A stretch of DNA of 46,442 nucleotides from Gemmatimonadota bacterium (lineage in GTDB: Bacteria; Gemmatimonadota; Gemmatimonadetes; Gemmatimonadales; GWC2-71-9). The notes under the pieces are model-generated. The model made no database searches. It was not told where the DNA came from and saw only the letters and a list, made by a program, of their open reading frames with translations. How positions within the stretch are numbered: position 1 is the stretch's first letter; the number at the start of each line of letters is the position of its first letter. The stretch covers positions 1 through 46,442 of the forward strand of contig QHTZ01000082.1 in the NCBI GenBank assembly GCA_003221005.1. The letters run 5' to 3'. A program made the position numbers and the translations under genes. Shown piece by piece: positions 1-8,520 of this stretch.

Positions 1-393
1 ACGGCGGTGCTGCACGCCGTGCGCGGCTCCGACGACCTCGAGCGGGACCGGCCGCACCTCGCCCGGGCGTTCCAAGACGCGGTCCTCGACGTGCTCGTGA
101 CCAAGCTCGAGCGCGCGATCCAGGCGACGGGCTATCGTACCGCGCTGCTCGGGGGCGGGGTGGCCTGCAGCCGCGCCCTCGCCGAGCTCGCCGCGCGGCG
201 ACTGGCGGGCAGCGCCCGCGTCGCCGTCGCGAGCCCTCGCCTAAACGCCGACAACGCCGCGATGATCGCGCGCGCCGGCTGGTACCGCCTCGGGCTGGGC
301 GAGCGCAGCGACTGGACACTCGACGCCCGTGCCGACCTGCCGCTCCCGGGACTGGAGCCGGCCACCCTTCCCGACCTCACCCCACACCCATGA
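1..393 (+). CDS. tsaD: TsaD C-terminal fragment, tRNA t6A biosynthesis (partial)
   Basis: The frame is open from base 1, so the gene begins outside the window; about 130 residues of the C-terminus are present. TsaD is the threonylcarbamoyl transferase that makes t6A37 on ANN-decoding tRNAs together with TsaB and TsaE in the cytoplasm. The visible part carries the ASKHA-fold C-terminal signature: LLGGGVACSRAL, the usual GGVxxN/SxxLR segment, then RLNADNAAMIARAG, the family's CTDNAAMIAxAG metal/nucleotide-binding segment. The TGA stop overlaps the ATG of lgt (ATGA at 390-393), so the two are translationally coupled. Identification is secure; only the 5' part is missing. Confidence 0.93.
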   Translation, partial: TAVLHAVRGSDDLERDRPHLARAFQDAVLDVLVTKLERAIQATGYRTALLGGGVACSRALAELAARRLAGSARVAVASPRLNADNAAMIARAGWYRLGLGERSDWTLDARADLPLPGLEPATLPDLTPHP

Positions 394-1241
394 CCATCTA
401 TCCGTTCGTCCTGCACCTCGGACCCATCTCCCTCACCGGCTACGGCATCATGATGATGGTTGCGTTCCTGATGGCCGGGTGGGCGATCCAGCTCGAGCTG
501 CGGCAGCGCGGGCTGGGGGAGGATTACGCAGCCGACATCATCATCGCGGCGGTGATCGGGGGACTGGTCGGCGCGAAGCTGTGGTACGTGGTCGCGACGC
601 GCGACTGGGAGGCGTTCTTCCGGCGCGGCGGCTTCGTCTGGTATGGGGGCTTCCTGGGCGGGGTGGCGGCGGTGCTGCTGAATGGCTGGCGGCTGCGCGT
701 GCCGCCGCGCTACACGATGGAACTCGTCGCCGCGGCCCTGCCGCTCGGCTACGCCCTCGGGCGCGTGGGCTGCTTCGTCGTGAACGACGACTACGGAATC
801 CCGACGGCGCTACCCTGGGGAATGAAGTTCCCGCAGGGGCTCCCGCCCACGACAGTCGCCAACCTGAGCCAGATGCACGTGTCATTCCCCGCGGGCACGA
901 ACCCGCTCGAGGTCGTGGCGGTCCACCCGACGCAGCTGTACGAGACCACGCTGATGTTGCTGGCATTCGCGTGGCTGTGGAAGCTGCGCACGCACCGGCA
1001 CGCACTCGGCTGGCGCTTCGGGGTGTATCTCGTCGTCGCGGGCGTGGAGCGTTTCTTCGTCGAGATCGTGCGCGCGAAGGACGACCGCTTCTTCGGGCCG
1101 TTGTCCCTGGCGCAGGTGACGAGTGTGCTCGTGGTGATCGCGGGCGTGGTGGTGATGGTGCGACTCTCTGCGCCCGACCCCGTTCCCGTCCCAGTCCCGG
1201 CGCGGCTCACCCGCACCCCGGCGCCGGCGGTCGTAACTTAG
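390..1241 (+). CDS. lgt: Prolipoprotein diacylglyceryl transferase
   Basis: A 283-residue polytopic inner-membrane enzyme that moves diacylglycerol from phosphatidylglycerol to the lipobox cysteine of prolipoproteins. Family motifs are HPTQLYE at residues 179-185 and ERFFVEIVR near 220-228, which matches the conserved R/E pair of the E. coli enzyme. The signature loop reads GRVGCFVVNDDYG at 124-136: the catalytic Arg125 is kept, but the usual Asn of GRxGNFxNGE is Cys and the acidic position is Asp. Cys at this place is common in Lgt homologues outside Proteobacteria. The start ATG overlaps the tsaD stop. A lipoprotein substrate candidate is encoded at 27409-27603. The C-terminal tail is rich in Val-Pro. 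Confidence 0.95.
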   Translation: MTIYPFVLHLGPISLTGYGIMMMVAFLMAGWAIQLELRQRGLGEDYAADIIIAAVIGGLVGAKLWYVVATRDWEAFFRRGGFVWYGGFLGGVAAVLLNGWRLRVPPRYTMELVAAALPLGYALGRVGCFVVNDDYGIPTALPWGMKFPQGLPPTTVANLSQMHVSFPAGTNPLEVVAVHPTQLYETTLMLLAFAWLWKLRTHRHALGWRFGVYLVVAGVERFFVEIVRAKDDRFFGPLSLAQVTSVLVVIAGVVVMVRLSAPDPVPVPVPARLTRTPAPAVVT

Positions 1242-1256
1242 GCCGGGGCGCGACGT

Positions 1257-3311
1257 TTAGGGGAACGACGGCCTGCGCTCGGCGGCCGCGATGAGCCGGC
1301 GGCGTTGCAGCCAGACAACGGCGAAGAGCAGGGCCGCTAGGAGAAGGCCCTGGAGCGCGAGCGACTCGACGGTGGGATAGATGCCCAGCACGGGGACGCG
1401 CGGCGCCCAATCGAGCACCGTGGTCCGCACCAAGCCCCCTTCCTGCAAATCCGCGATGCCCTTGCCCGCGAACACGAACGCCATGTAGTAGAGCATTGCG
1501 CTCGTGACGCCGAAGAATGGACGTAGCGGGATCTTCACCCCGAACCGATTGATGGCGAGGTAGATCACAACCAGGCCGATCGCCCCCGCCGCCACACCGG
1601 CCGCCACGGCCACCGTACCGCCCCCTCCCTGAGCTGAGCCGGCGGACGTCAGTAGCGCCTTGTAGAACAGGATCGTCTCGAAGCCTTCGCGGTATACGGC
1701 GAGGAAGGCCACCGACCCGAGCGCGAAGCTCGAGCCCGTGGAGAGCGCGTCCTCCATCCGCCCCTTCACGAACGCGTTCCACTTGGCCACTTCGATCTTC
1801 GAGAGCAGCCAGTAGCTCACGTAGAACAACACGGCCGTCGCGACGAGCATGGTGGCCCCTTCCAGGGCGTCGCGCTGTCCGGGAGTGATCTGAAATAGCA
1901 TCTCGATCACTGCGGCCGTCACCACGCTCGCGGCCACGGCGAGCCACGCTCCTTTCGCCACGTCGCGCCGCCGCTCCATCGCCCCCGCCCGCGCCAGGAA
2001 CGTCATGAGGGCGGCCACGATCAGGATCGCCTCGAATCCCTCCCGCAGCATGAGCACGAACGATTCGGTGAATAGGTTCGCGCTCGACGTTTGATCCGCT
2101 ACGAGGCGCTCGGCGCGCTCGAGCCCCGAGAGCAGCCGGGCCCGGCATGCCTGCAGCTCGTCCGGGGCGGCGCCCGCCGCCGCGCGGGCCCGGAACGTCG
2201 CGAACGCGTCCTCGAGCTCTCCCGCGAGCGCAGCGTTGTGCGCCCGTACGGCCGTCTCGACCTGCTCGAAGGTCAGATAGGCGTCGAACGCCATCTTGTC
2301 GGAGCGTCGCGCCACCGCCGAATCGATCTTGCTGCGGACCTCGGAGAACACCGCCGCGGTCGGCGACGGCCGGCCGTGCTGGCGCTCGGCGGTGGGGAGG
2401 ACTCGCAGGAACGCCACGATGGCGCGCACCGCCCCCGGGTCGAGCGTGCGCGCGAACCCGGGCATCGGCGTCCCGGGCCGCCCGTGGAGAATCAACTGCA
2501 CGAGATCGTCGTCCGAAAACCGCGCCTGCACCGCGAGATCAGCGAGCGCCGGCGGCCGCACCGACATCGTAGCAGCGAGCGGGCCGTCGCCCCGCCCGGT
2601 GGCGCCATGGCAGGAGGCGCACTGCGCCGCGTACCACCCCTCGCCCTCGCCGGCCATCCCCGGAGCGGCGCGCAGCGTCGCGATGTACGTGGTGAGCGCC
2701 CAGCGATCCTCGGGTGACAGCGCCTCGGCGTATTCGGGCATGCCGGTGCCTGCTACGCCGATCGCGATCTTGCGGTACATGTCCACGGGCGAGACCCCGG
2801 CAAGCCCCGCGGTGTCCCCGAGATCGGCCGGGGGTGGGCCCGTCAGCTGCTTGGACTTGGGACCATCGCCGCGCCCAGTCGCGCCGTGGCACTGGATGCA
2901 CTGCTCCCGATACACGACTTCGCCCCGCGCGAGCGATGGCGGCTGCAGCGGGAACGGCTCGAGCGCACCGCCCACCGCCGCCGCGATGCGCTGCACCAGG
3001 ATCGCAGCGCGATGCCCGACCGAGTCGGGGGGAGCGTGGCGGTCGATCATCGCCCGCAGCGCGCGCAGACCGGTGTCCGCTGCAGCGCGCACCGGTCGTG
3101 GCAGCGAAGGCACGTCGAGCAACGCGGCATCCAGGAACTGGCCGGCCTCCTCGACCTCCTGGGGGGCAACCACGCGGCCGCCGTTCGGCGCCACCCCGGC
3201 CGCGTACTCTTTCGCCGCCAGTGACGTCGCGGCGACCACCCGCCGCGCCACCACGACCGAATCCTCCCGCTGCGCCACCAGCGGGGTGACGCACCAGGTA
3301 CTCAACACCAA
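1257..3311 (-). CDS. Diheme cytochrome c / FTR1 iron permease fusion
   Basis: A 684-residue fusion. The N-terminal half holds two c-type heme sites, CIQCH (138-142) and CASCH (231-235), each followed by GATGRGDGP, plus GMP/MPGF segments likely to give axial Met ligands. The C-terminal part, from about residue 415, is a polytopic FTR1 permease with two REGFE motifs (423-427 and 541-545), the REXXE iron-exchange motifs of the family. The fusion suggests that periplasmic Fe(II) is oxidised by the heme domain and passed as Fe(III) to the permease; this is inference. The start is doubtful: the first usual codon is TTG at 3311, but the hydrophobic stretch of a signal peptide extends upstream (KLFLGLVLSTWCVTPLVAQ), with only CTG or ATC codons available before the in-frame TGA at 3390. 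The gene is last in a (-) run and converges on lgt. Confidence 0.9.
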   Translation of the reverse strand: MVLSTWCVTPLVAQREDSVVVARRVVAATSLAAKEYAAGVAPNGGRVVAPQEVEEAGQFLDAALLDVPSLPRPVRAAADTGLRALRAMIDRHAPPDSVGHRAAILVQRIAAAVGGALEPFPLQPPSLARGEVVYREQCIQCHGATGRGDGPKSKQLTGPPPADLGDTAGLAGVSPVDMYRKIAIGVAGTGMPEYAEALSPEDRWALTTYIATLRAAPGMAGEGEGWYAAQCASCHGATGRGDGPLAATMSVRPPALADLAVQARFSDDDLVQLILHGRPGTPMPGFARTLDPGAVRAIVAFLRVLPTAERQHGRPSPTAAVFSEVRSKIDSAVARRSDKMAFDAYLTFEQVETAVRAHNAALAGELEDAFATFRARAAAGAAPDELQACRARLLSGLERAERLVADQTSSANLFTESFVLMLREGFEAILIVAALMTFLARAGAMERRRDVAKGAWLAVAASVVTAAVIEMLFQITPGQRDALEGATMLVATAVLFYVSYWLLSKIEVAKWNAFVKGRMEDALSTGSSFALGSVAFLAVYREGFETILFYKALLTSAGSAQGGGGTVAVAAGVAAGAIGLVVIYLAINRFGVKIPLRPFFGVTSAMLYYMAFVFAGKGIADLQEGGLVRTTVLDWAPRVPVLGIYPTVESLALQGLLLAALLFAVVWLQRRRLIAAAERRPSFP

Positions 3312-3403
3312 GCCAAGGAACAGCTTAGGAGTGATGCGAAGGCTTCCGGGAAAGAAGGTCAGAAAAAGTAGAGTGAAACTGTCGGGAATTCAAGCTGGCC
3401 GCC

Positions 3404-3790
3404 TCACTCCCCGACGAGCACCGCGACGGCCACTGCCGCCAGGTGGGTGTGCGACAGGGAGAGCAGCACGCGGCGCACCCGCAGCTCCGCCGCGCGGGCG
3501 GCGGCCGCGCCCGACAGGGCGACGTCAGGCCGCCCGTCGGCTCCCCGCGTGACCTCGATCTCGCGCCAGCCGATTCCCCGTGCCGCTTCGCTTCCCTGGA
3601 GCGCCTTGTACACCGCCTCCTTAGCGGCAAGCCGGACCGCGACGTGCGTCGCCGGATCGGGCCGGCTCTCGCAGTATGCGCGCTCTGCAGGGGTAAGCAG
3701 GCGCTCGAATACGCGCGCGCCCTTGTCGGCGATGATCGCGCTCACCCGCGGCACTTCCACCAGGTCCACGCCGACGCCAAGCGCATTCAC
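3404..3790 (-). CDS. acpS: Holo-[acyl-carrier-protein] synthase
   Basis: A 128-residue protein of normal AcpS length. It transfers the 4'-phosphopantetheine arm from CoA to the serine of acyl carrier protein. GVGVDLVEVPR near residue 5 carries the Mg-binding Asp of the family's G-DxVE motif, and AAKEAVYKAL near 55-64 is the classic FxxKEAxxKA helix with the second metal-binding Glu. The GTG at 3790 aligns the N-terminus exactly with known AcpS (VNALGVGVDLVE against MAILGLGTDIVE); a second in-frame GTG lies at 3802. It starts 17 bases after the stop of the unknown membrane protein and is part of the same (-) operon. Confidence 0.94.
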   Translation of the reverse strand: MNALGVGVDLVEVPRVSAIIADKGARVFERLLTPAERAYCESRPDPATHVAVRLAAKEAVYKALQGSEAARGIGWREIEVTRGADGRPDVALSGAAAARAAELRVRRVLLSLSHTHLAAVAVAVLVGE

Positions 3791-3806
3791 GGCGGGGAGC
3801 ACAGGC

Positions 3807-4541
3807 TCAGAAGCCCAGCCGCACCGCGAGCCACAGCGGGGCGGCGATATAGCCCCCCAGCACGAGGCCCAGCCAGATGAGTGCGGCGGCGATCGGTGCC
3901 CACAGGAGGAGCAGCGGCCAGAGCGGCGGCCGCCAGCTCGCGACGGCGTCGATCTCGGGCGCCCAGCGCCGTGCTTCGAGGGCGAGCTCATCTTCGAGCG
4001 CGAGCCACGCCGCTTCGATGACCCGCGCCGTGGCGCGCAGCGCGTCCTGCCATTCGGCATGCGCCGCCTTGTCGAGGACACTGGCCTCGCGGGCGTGCGC
4101 CGCGGCCGCCGCGAGCGCGTCGAGCGCAGCCACGAACCGCTCCGCGCCGCTCCCGAGGCGGGCGACGATCGCGCGGCGCTCCCCGGCTGAGAGAATCCGA
4201 CGCCGCCACTCGCGGCGGGGCATCCGCACGCGCCGCGCGGCACGGACGATGCCATCATCGAGCGCCCGCGCTGCCCGCTCCGCGGTGCGCCGTACGGCGT
4301 GCTCCCATGCAGCGAGCCAGGCGCGCCGGCTCAGGGCTTCGAGCACCGCGTCGCGCTGTTCCCGCGCTGCGGCGCCGCGCGCCTCTCCCGCGAGCTCGAT
4401 GACGCGGGTCGCGAGCTCTTCGCGGATGTCGTCGACCGCGATCCACGGTTCCCCGACGCGCCGCGGCACGAGCAGCCGGCCCAGGAATGGGGCGAGCTCG
4501 GGGACGCGGAGCGGCATCGGGATTTTGAGGGGCGCGCTCAT
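3807..4541 (-). CDS. Unknown protein with C-terminal membrane anchor
   Basis: I do not recognise this 244-residue protein. About residues 1-200 are Ala/Arg/Glu-rich and predicted helical, with many Arg (RRTAERAARALDDGIVRAAR); the last 45 residues contain one long or two short hydrophobic segments (WPLLLLWAPIAAALIWLGL, then GYIAAPLWLAV), so a cytoplasmic helical domain on a C-terminal membrane anchor is likely. Its ATG overlaps the stop of the CYTH gene (4538-4541) and acpS follows closely. Being fully embedded in the operon, with GC-rich codon use like its neighbours, argues for a real gene. No catalytic motif is visible. Confidence 0.75.
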   Translation of the reverse strand: MSAPLKIPMPLRVPELAPFLGRLLVPRRVGEPWIAVDDIREELATRVIELAGEARGAAAREQRDAVLEALSRRAWLAAWEHAVRRTAERAARALDDGIVRAARRVRMPRREWRRRILSAGERRAIVARLGSGAERFVAALDALAAAAAHAREASVLDKAAHAEWQDALRATARVIEAAWLALEDELALEARRWAPEIDAVASWRPPLWPLLLLWAPIAAALIWLGLVLGGYIAAPLWLAVRLGF

Positions 4542-5119
4542 CGGCGCCGGGCAACGCGGGCGGACTTGCCCGTGCGGGCCTCGTACTCCGCCGTGAAGTG
4601 TTTCAGGGATTCGGGAAGGAAGTCCGCCCGCGGCAAACCCGTCGCGACGATCCCGCGCTCGATGGCCCGTGGCCCGCCCTCGACCTCAAGCAGCACGTCC
4701 ATCGCCGGGTACCACTCGAGCCGCAATACCACGCCGGGCAGCCGATAGATCTCCACCGTACGGTCGATCTCGAGCGAGACGCGGAACCCGGCGTGCTCGA
4801 GGATCGCGAGCGTCGCATCCGGATCGGCGACGCGCGCCTCCAGCTCGGCGCGGTGGCGGTAGCCCCGGCGGGCGCTGTGCGGACCCTTCCAGCCGAGCAC
4901 GCCGTACGCTGGACTGCCGTCGGCGGGCCGGTACACCCGCAGCCGCAACACCTCGTCGCGTGCCTTGAGCCTGCCGCCCCGGTCGAGGCGGCGATCGAGC
5001 ATCGCCCCCGAGAACTCGAGGGTCGCCCCCGCCTGCGTCAGCGCCCGGCGCACGGCGGCGGGATCCGCGACTCGCGCTTTGACCTCCAGCTCGTCCGCGG
5101 CCGCGGGCAGTTTGCTCAC
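4538..5119 (-). CDS. CYTH-domain protein (triphosphate tunnel metalloenzyme, class IV cyclase-like)
   Basis: A 193-residue protein with the diagnostic EXEXK motif near the N-terminus (ELEVK, residues 10-14), followed by LRLRVYRP and WKGPHSARRGYRHRAELE, the alternating basic and acidic strands that line the phosphate-binding tunnel of CYTH/TTM enzymes. Members hydrolyse thiamine triphosphate or inorganic triphosphate, or make cAMP; the sequence does not decide which. The start is GTG, overlapping the stop of the upstream HAD gene (GTGA at 5116-5119), and its own stop overlaps the next gene. Pairing with a HAD phosphatase suggests a small-molecule phosphate role. Confidence 0.88.
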   Translation of the reverse strand: MSKLPAAADELEVKARVADPAAVRRALTQAGATLEFSGAMLDRRLDRGGRLKARDEVLRLRVYRPADGSPAYGVLGWKGPHSARRGYRHRAELEARVADPDATLAILEHAGFRVSLEIDRTVEIYRLPGVVLRLEWYPAMDVLLEVEGGPRAIERGIVATGLPRADFLPESLKHFTAEYEARTGKSARVARRR

Positions 5120-5817
5120 GCCAGCAGCGCGTCGAGCACGGCGGCGGTGTCCGCAAGCGTCGCGAACACGTGTGTCGCGCCGGAGGCGCGGAGCGCCGCC
5201 ACATCGTAGTACCCGGTCGCCACAGCCAGCGACAAGGCACCGATGGGACGCCCGCAGGCTACGTCGGCAGGCGTGTCGCCCACGATCACGGCGTCGCCAC
5301 CCCCGAGCCGGCGCCCGGTGCGCGCGGCGGCCCGCTCCAGCGCGATCGCCGGCAGATCGGCACGGCGCCCCGAGTCGGACCCGTACGCCCCGACCGCGAA
5401 GCGCGCAGGATCGACCCCCGCCGCGCGCAGCTTGAGCGCTGCGCCGGACGCGAGGTTGCCGGTCAAGATTCCCACGAGCGCCCGTCCAGCCGCTTCATGC
5501 GGCTCGAGTCCCGCCAGTAGCTCGGCCACCCCGGGCAGGAGGCGCGCGGTGTGCGGCGACCGCTCGAGCTCCTGCGCCAGCAGGTCGATGTAGCGCCGGC
5601 ACACCGCGTCAGCCAGCGCGGCGTCGTCCGCCCGGGGATGGCCCGCCAGGGAAAGCAGGTCAGCCACGATCTGCGGGTCGGTCTTGCCGTCGAGGCGGTA
5701 GCTGTCGATCGGGCCTGCCGTCCCCGCAACGGTCTCGAGGGCGTGCTTGATCGCCCGCCGCCCGGCGCCGTCGGTCCAGAGCAGCGTGCCGTCGATGTCG
5801 AAGAGAATGAGTCGCAT
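5116..5817 (-). CDS. HAD-family hydrolase, phosphoglycolate phosphatase-like
   Basis: A 233-residue haloacid-dehalogenase phosphatase. HAD motif I is FDIDGTL (nucleophile Asp7, acid/base Asp9), motif II is in GILTGN, and motif IV is IVGDTPADV, typical of Gph/PGP-like enzymes with a helical C1 cap between motifs I and II. If it acts on 2-phosphoglycolate, the product would feed the GlcDEF module at 22-26 kb; substrate cannot be fixed from sequence. It begins with ATG 19 bases after the NlpC/P60 gene and overlaps the CYTH gene by 4 bases. Confidence 0.9.
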   Translation of the reverse strand: MRLILFDIDGTLLWTDGAGRRAIKHALETVAGTAGPIDSYRLDGKTDPQIVADLLSLAGHPRADDAALADAVCRRYIDLLAQELERSPHTARLLPGVAELLAGLEPHEAAGRALVGILTGNLASGAALKLRAAGVDPARFAVGAYGSDSGRRADLPAIALERAAARTGRRLGGGDAVIVGDTPADVACGRPIGALSLAVATGYYDVAALRASGATHVFATLADTAAVLDALLA

Positions 5818-5836
5818 GGCGCAAAACTAATGGCGG

Positions 5837-6862
5837 TCAATGGGGAGGGCGTACCCGGCGCACACCCACGAGATTGGCACGCAGCCGACGGCCCGGCTCC
5901 GTGTCCGCGAGCAGGTCGTCCGACCCGACGCCGCCGCGCGCCAGTGCCGAGTGCACGATGCGGCCCGCGCCGGCCCACAACGCGACATGCGCGACGCGCC
6001 CTCCTTCGGCGAAGAACAGCAGGTCACCCGCCTCGTAGCCACTCCCGTCGCTCGCCGGCGGCACCTCGCGCCCGGCGAGAAACTGCAGGTCGCTGTCGCG
6101 CGGCAGCACCGTCCCCCGCACCGCGCAGGTCTCCTGCACCAGGCCCGAGCAGTCGATCCCCCAGTCGCTCCGGCCCCCCAATTGGTACGGCGCCCCGCCG
6201 TACCAGCGGAGCGCCCACTCGGGTGCGGCGAGGAACGTCGCCTCTGCCCGCCACTCCATCTCCGGGCGCACGGCGCCCGCCACGACATTCCAGAGCCGGC
6301 CGTCTGCCGTCTCCACGCGCCCGTCCAGCCGCAACGCGACCCGGGCACCGAGCGGCAACTGGAGGTGGGAGCCCTCGCAGCGCAGCTCCGCGCGCACCGC
6401 GCGCGCAGTAGCCCGGCCGGTCCAATCCTCGAGCCAGTCGACCGGGCCGGACGCGAGGTAGCCGGCGTGTGTCCACGCGTGATAGCCGTCCGTCGTCCGC
6501 ACTCGCAGCCACCCGCCGCGCCGTTCGAGCACCGCGAGCGCCTCGCCGTGCAGGGCGTCGCTGGCCCGCCCGGCGCTGATCGCGGGCGCCTCCACGAGCG
6601 GCGCGAGCGCGGCGGTCACCACGGCGCCAGGCTCGTCTCGTACCGCGGCCGCGGGAAGGGCTGCGACCTCGACCCCAAGGCCCGCCTCGGCAGCGAGGCG
6701 CTGTACCGCCGCCAGTGCTTCGCGACTCGTGGTCGCGCCCACGAGCTTGCGGCCCTCCCCCTCGCCGCCCTCCACCACGCTGACCTCGAACACACCGAGC
6801 CGGTGGTCGGGCACCCATTTCCGGCGCAGGTCGGACACCGTCCGCTCCAACCGGTCCGTCAT
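5837..6862 (-). CDS. SH3-domain NlpC/P60 peptidoglycan endopeptidase
   Basis: A 341-residue protein. The N-terminal about 70 residues are of unknown fold; residues about 85-150 look like a bacterial SH3 domain (EALAVLERRGGWLRVRT), and the C-terminus is an NlpC/P60 cysteine peptidase. The catalytic triad is visible: Cys238 in GIDCSGLVQ, His292 in RVAHVALW and His304 in RIVHSAL. Such proteins cut gamma-D-Glu-diamino acid bonds in stem peptides. No signal peptide is obvious, so the product may act on imported muropeptides. The ATG at 6862 shares a base with the stop of the upstream peptidase gene (TGATG); a GTG one codon earlier is possible. Confidence 0.9.
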   Translation of the reverse strand: MTDRLERTVSDLRRKWVPDHRLGVFEVSVVEGGEGEGRKLVGATTSREALAAVQRLAAEAGLGVEVAALPAAAVRDEPGAVVTAALAPLVEAPAISAGRASDALHGEALAVLERRGGWLRVRTTDGYHAWTHAGYLASGPVDWLEDWTGRATARAVRAELRCEGSHLQLPLGARVALRLDGRVETADGRLWNVVAGAVRPEMEWRAEATFLAAPEWALRWYGGAPYQLGGRSDWGIDCSGLVQETCAVRGTVLPRDSDLQFLAGREVPPASDGSGYEAGDLLFFAEGGRVAHVALWAGAGRIVHSALARGGVGSDDLLADTEPGRRLRANLVGVRRVRPPH

Positions 6863-7860
6863 CACCCCGCTCCGTCCCCGAGACCGGGGATGTCGCGCAT
6901 CCCGCGCGCCAGCCGCACCGCGCGCTCCACGGCAACCGGGACTGCCTGCGCTACGAGCGCCTCGGCCTGAACCGGCGTGGCCGGCGCCACCTGCGCCGTG
7001 CTCACCGCGAAGATGACGTCCCCGTCGAACAACGTGCCGTAGGGGACGATGCGCCGCGCCAGCGCGTCGCCGCCCGCGTGGGCCAACCCTTCGAGCTGGG
7101 GCCGGTCGAGTGCCGCGTTCGTCGCTACGACAGCGAGCGTGGTGTTTTGCCCTGCCCCCACCGCCACCGACGCCGCGACCGCGCCGAGGGGCGCGCCGCC
7201 GTCGCCGAGGTAGCGCAGCGCGTCCACCGGCTTGCCGTCAGGCCCGCGCGCCCCCGCGAGAATCTCACCGGCCGGGCCGAGCACGTTGCCGACCGAGTTG
7301 AGCACCACCAGCGCACCCACGACCACCTCCCCACCCTGCGCTGCCCATGTCCCCACGCCCCCCTTCATCGCGCGGCGCAGCCCCAGCGCCTTGCCGACGG
7401 TGGCGCCGGTGCCCGCCCCGACGGATCCCTCAGCGATATCCACGGTGGCGGCGTCGCACGCGCGGTAGCCGTCGTCCGGCATGGGCCACCGGTCGGCGCG
7501 CCCGCTTGGTCCCAGGTCGAAGTCAAAGATCACGGCGGTCGGCACGATCGGAACGGCGCCAGCCGCCCCCACGGGAAACCCGCGCTGTCGCTCCGCCAGC
7601 CAGCGCATCACGCCGTCCGCTGCGCCCAATCCGAACGCCGAGCCGCCGGTGAGGAGAATCGCGTCCACGTGGCCGACGACGTGCCGCGGATGGAGCGCGT
7701 CCAGCTCGCGCGTCCCGGTCGCGCGCCCGCGCACCGCCGCGGCGGCGCGCATGCCGCCCGCGGGGGCGAGCACCACAGTGCACCCCGTCGCGCGGACCGC
7801 GTCGGTCCAGTGGCCGACGGTGATTCCGGAAACCGCGGCGAGGTTGGACACAGGCGTCAT
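6862..7860 (-). CDS. P1-family (S58, DmpA-like) aminopeptidase
   Basis: A 332-residue Ntn-hydrolase of the DmpA/BapA family, which self-cleaves and then releases N-terminal D-, L- or beta-amino acids from short peptides. Family features are ITVGHWTD near the N-terminus, LLTGGSAFGLGAADGV at about 69-84, and the autoprocessing site GQNTTLAVVATNA at 237-249, where Thr240 after Asn239 is the likely new N-terminal nucleophile. It heads the (-) operon and overlaps the NlpC/P60 gene, so the pair may take peptidoglycan or other peptides down to amino acids; this is inference. Start ATG at 7860. Confidence 0.92.
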   Translation of the reverse strand: MTPVSNLAAVSGITVGHWTDAVRATGCTVVLAPAGGMRAAAAVRGRATGTRELDALHPRHVVGHVDAILLTGGSAFGLGAADGVMRWLAERQRGFPVGAAGAVPIVPTAVIFDFDLGPSGRADRWPMPDDGYRACDAATVDIAEGSVGAGTGATVGKALGLRRAMKGGVGTWAAQGGEVVVGALVVLNSVGNVLGPAGEILAGARGPDGKPVDALRYLGDGGAPLGAVAASVAVGAGQNTTLAVVATNAALDRPQLEGLAHAGGDALARRIVPYGTLFDGDVIFAVSTAQVAPATPVQAEALVAQAVPVAVERAVRLARGMRDIPGLGDGAG

Positions 7861-7905
7861 GAGCTTGGCTTGCTCGGCTTGTGGCCGGCAGGTACGTTAG
7901 CGCGC

Positions 7906-8520
7906 ATGGCCAAGCCGGAGCCGCAGAGCGAGCCCACGAAAATCCTCGTCGTGGACGACGAGGACGGTATCCGGCAAGCGCTCGACCGGTTTCTCACACG
8001 GCTCGGCTACCGCGTGGTTCAGGCGGCAAACGCCGCCGAAGCGCTGGAGCGACAGGCGACCGAGACCCCCGAATTGATGCTCTCCGACATCCGGATGCCG
8101 AACATGACCGGGGTCGAGCTCGTGCCCAAGGCCCTCGCGCACGACCCGGACCTCGCGATCATCATGCTCACGGCGATCGACGAGCCCCGCACCGCGATCG
8201 AGTGCCTCAAGCTCGGCGCCTACGACTACCTCATCAAGCCTGTGGACCTGGACGAGCTGGAGCTATCGCTCCAGGGCGCGCTGCGCCAGCGCCAGCTGGA
8301 GGTCGAGCGGCGCGAGCTGGAGCAGTGGCTCGCCCGCGAAGTGGCGGTCCGCACCCGGGATCTCGAAGAGCACACGACGGCGATCGGTCAAGTCGCCCTG
8401 GACGCGCTCGCGGCCACCAACAGCTGGCCGGGAGAGCGGCAGGCGGTGGAGAAGCTGGCGGAAGCCCTGGGCAGCCCCGCCGACGAGATCGCCGCCGAGC
8501 TCCTCAAGCGCCGCGGCTAG
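7906..8520 (+). CDS. Orphan response regulator, receiver domain plus helical tail
   Basis: A 204-residue protein. Residues 12-130 are a CheY-like receiver with Asp17/Asp18, phosphoacceptor Asp61 (LMLSDIRMPN) and Lys111 (YLIKPVD). Residues 131-204 are helical and charged (RQRQLEVERRELEQWLAREV) with no DNA-binding or enzyme domain, so it probably signals by protein contact. No histidine kinase is nearby. It is transcribed divergently from the peptidase operon with only 45 bases between them, and its TAG stop overlaps the convergent zinc-ribbon gene's TAG within CTAG (8517-8520). ATG at 7906 was chosen because the receiver fold begins right after it. Confidence 0.9.
   Translation: MAKPEPQSEPTKILVVDDEDGIRQALDRFLTRLGYRVVQAANAAEALERQATETPELMLSDIRMPNMTGVELVPKALAHDPDLAIIMLTAIDEPRTAIECLKLGAYDYLIKPVDLDELELSLQGALRQRQLEVERRELEQWLAREVAVRTRDLEEHTTAIGQVALDALAATNSWPGERQAVEKLAEALGSPADEIAAELLKRRG

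Noticed and set aside
1181-1200. CCCGTTCCCGTCCCAGTCCC run at the lgt 3' end as another array
   Set aside because: The period is about 6 and it encodes an ordinary Pro-Val tail; no second arm. Possibly a decayed array, but not enough to call.
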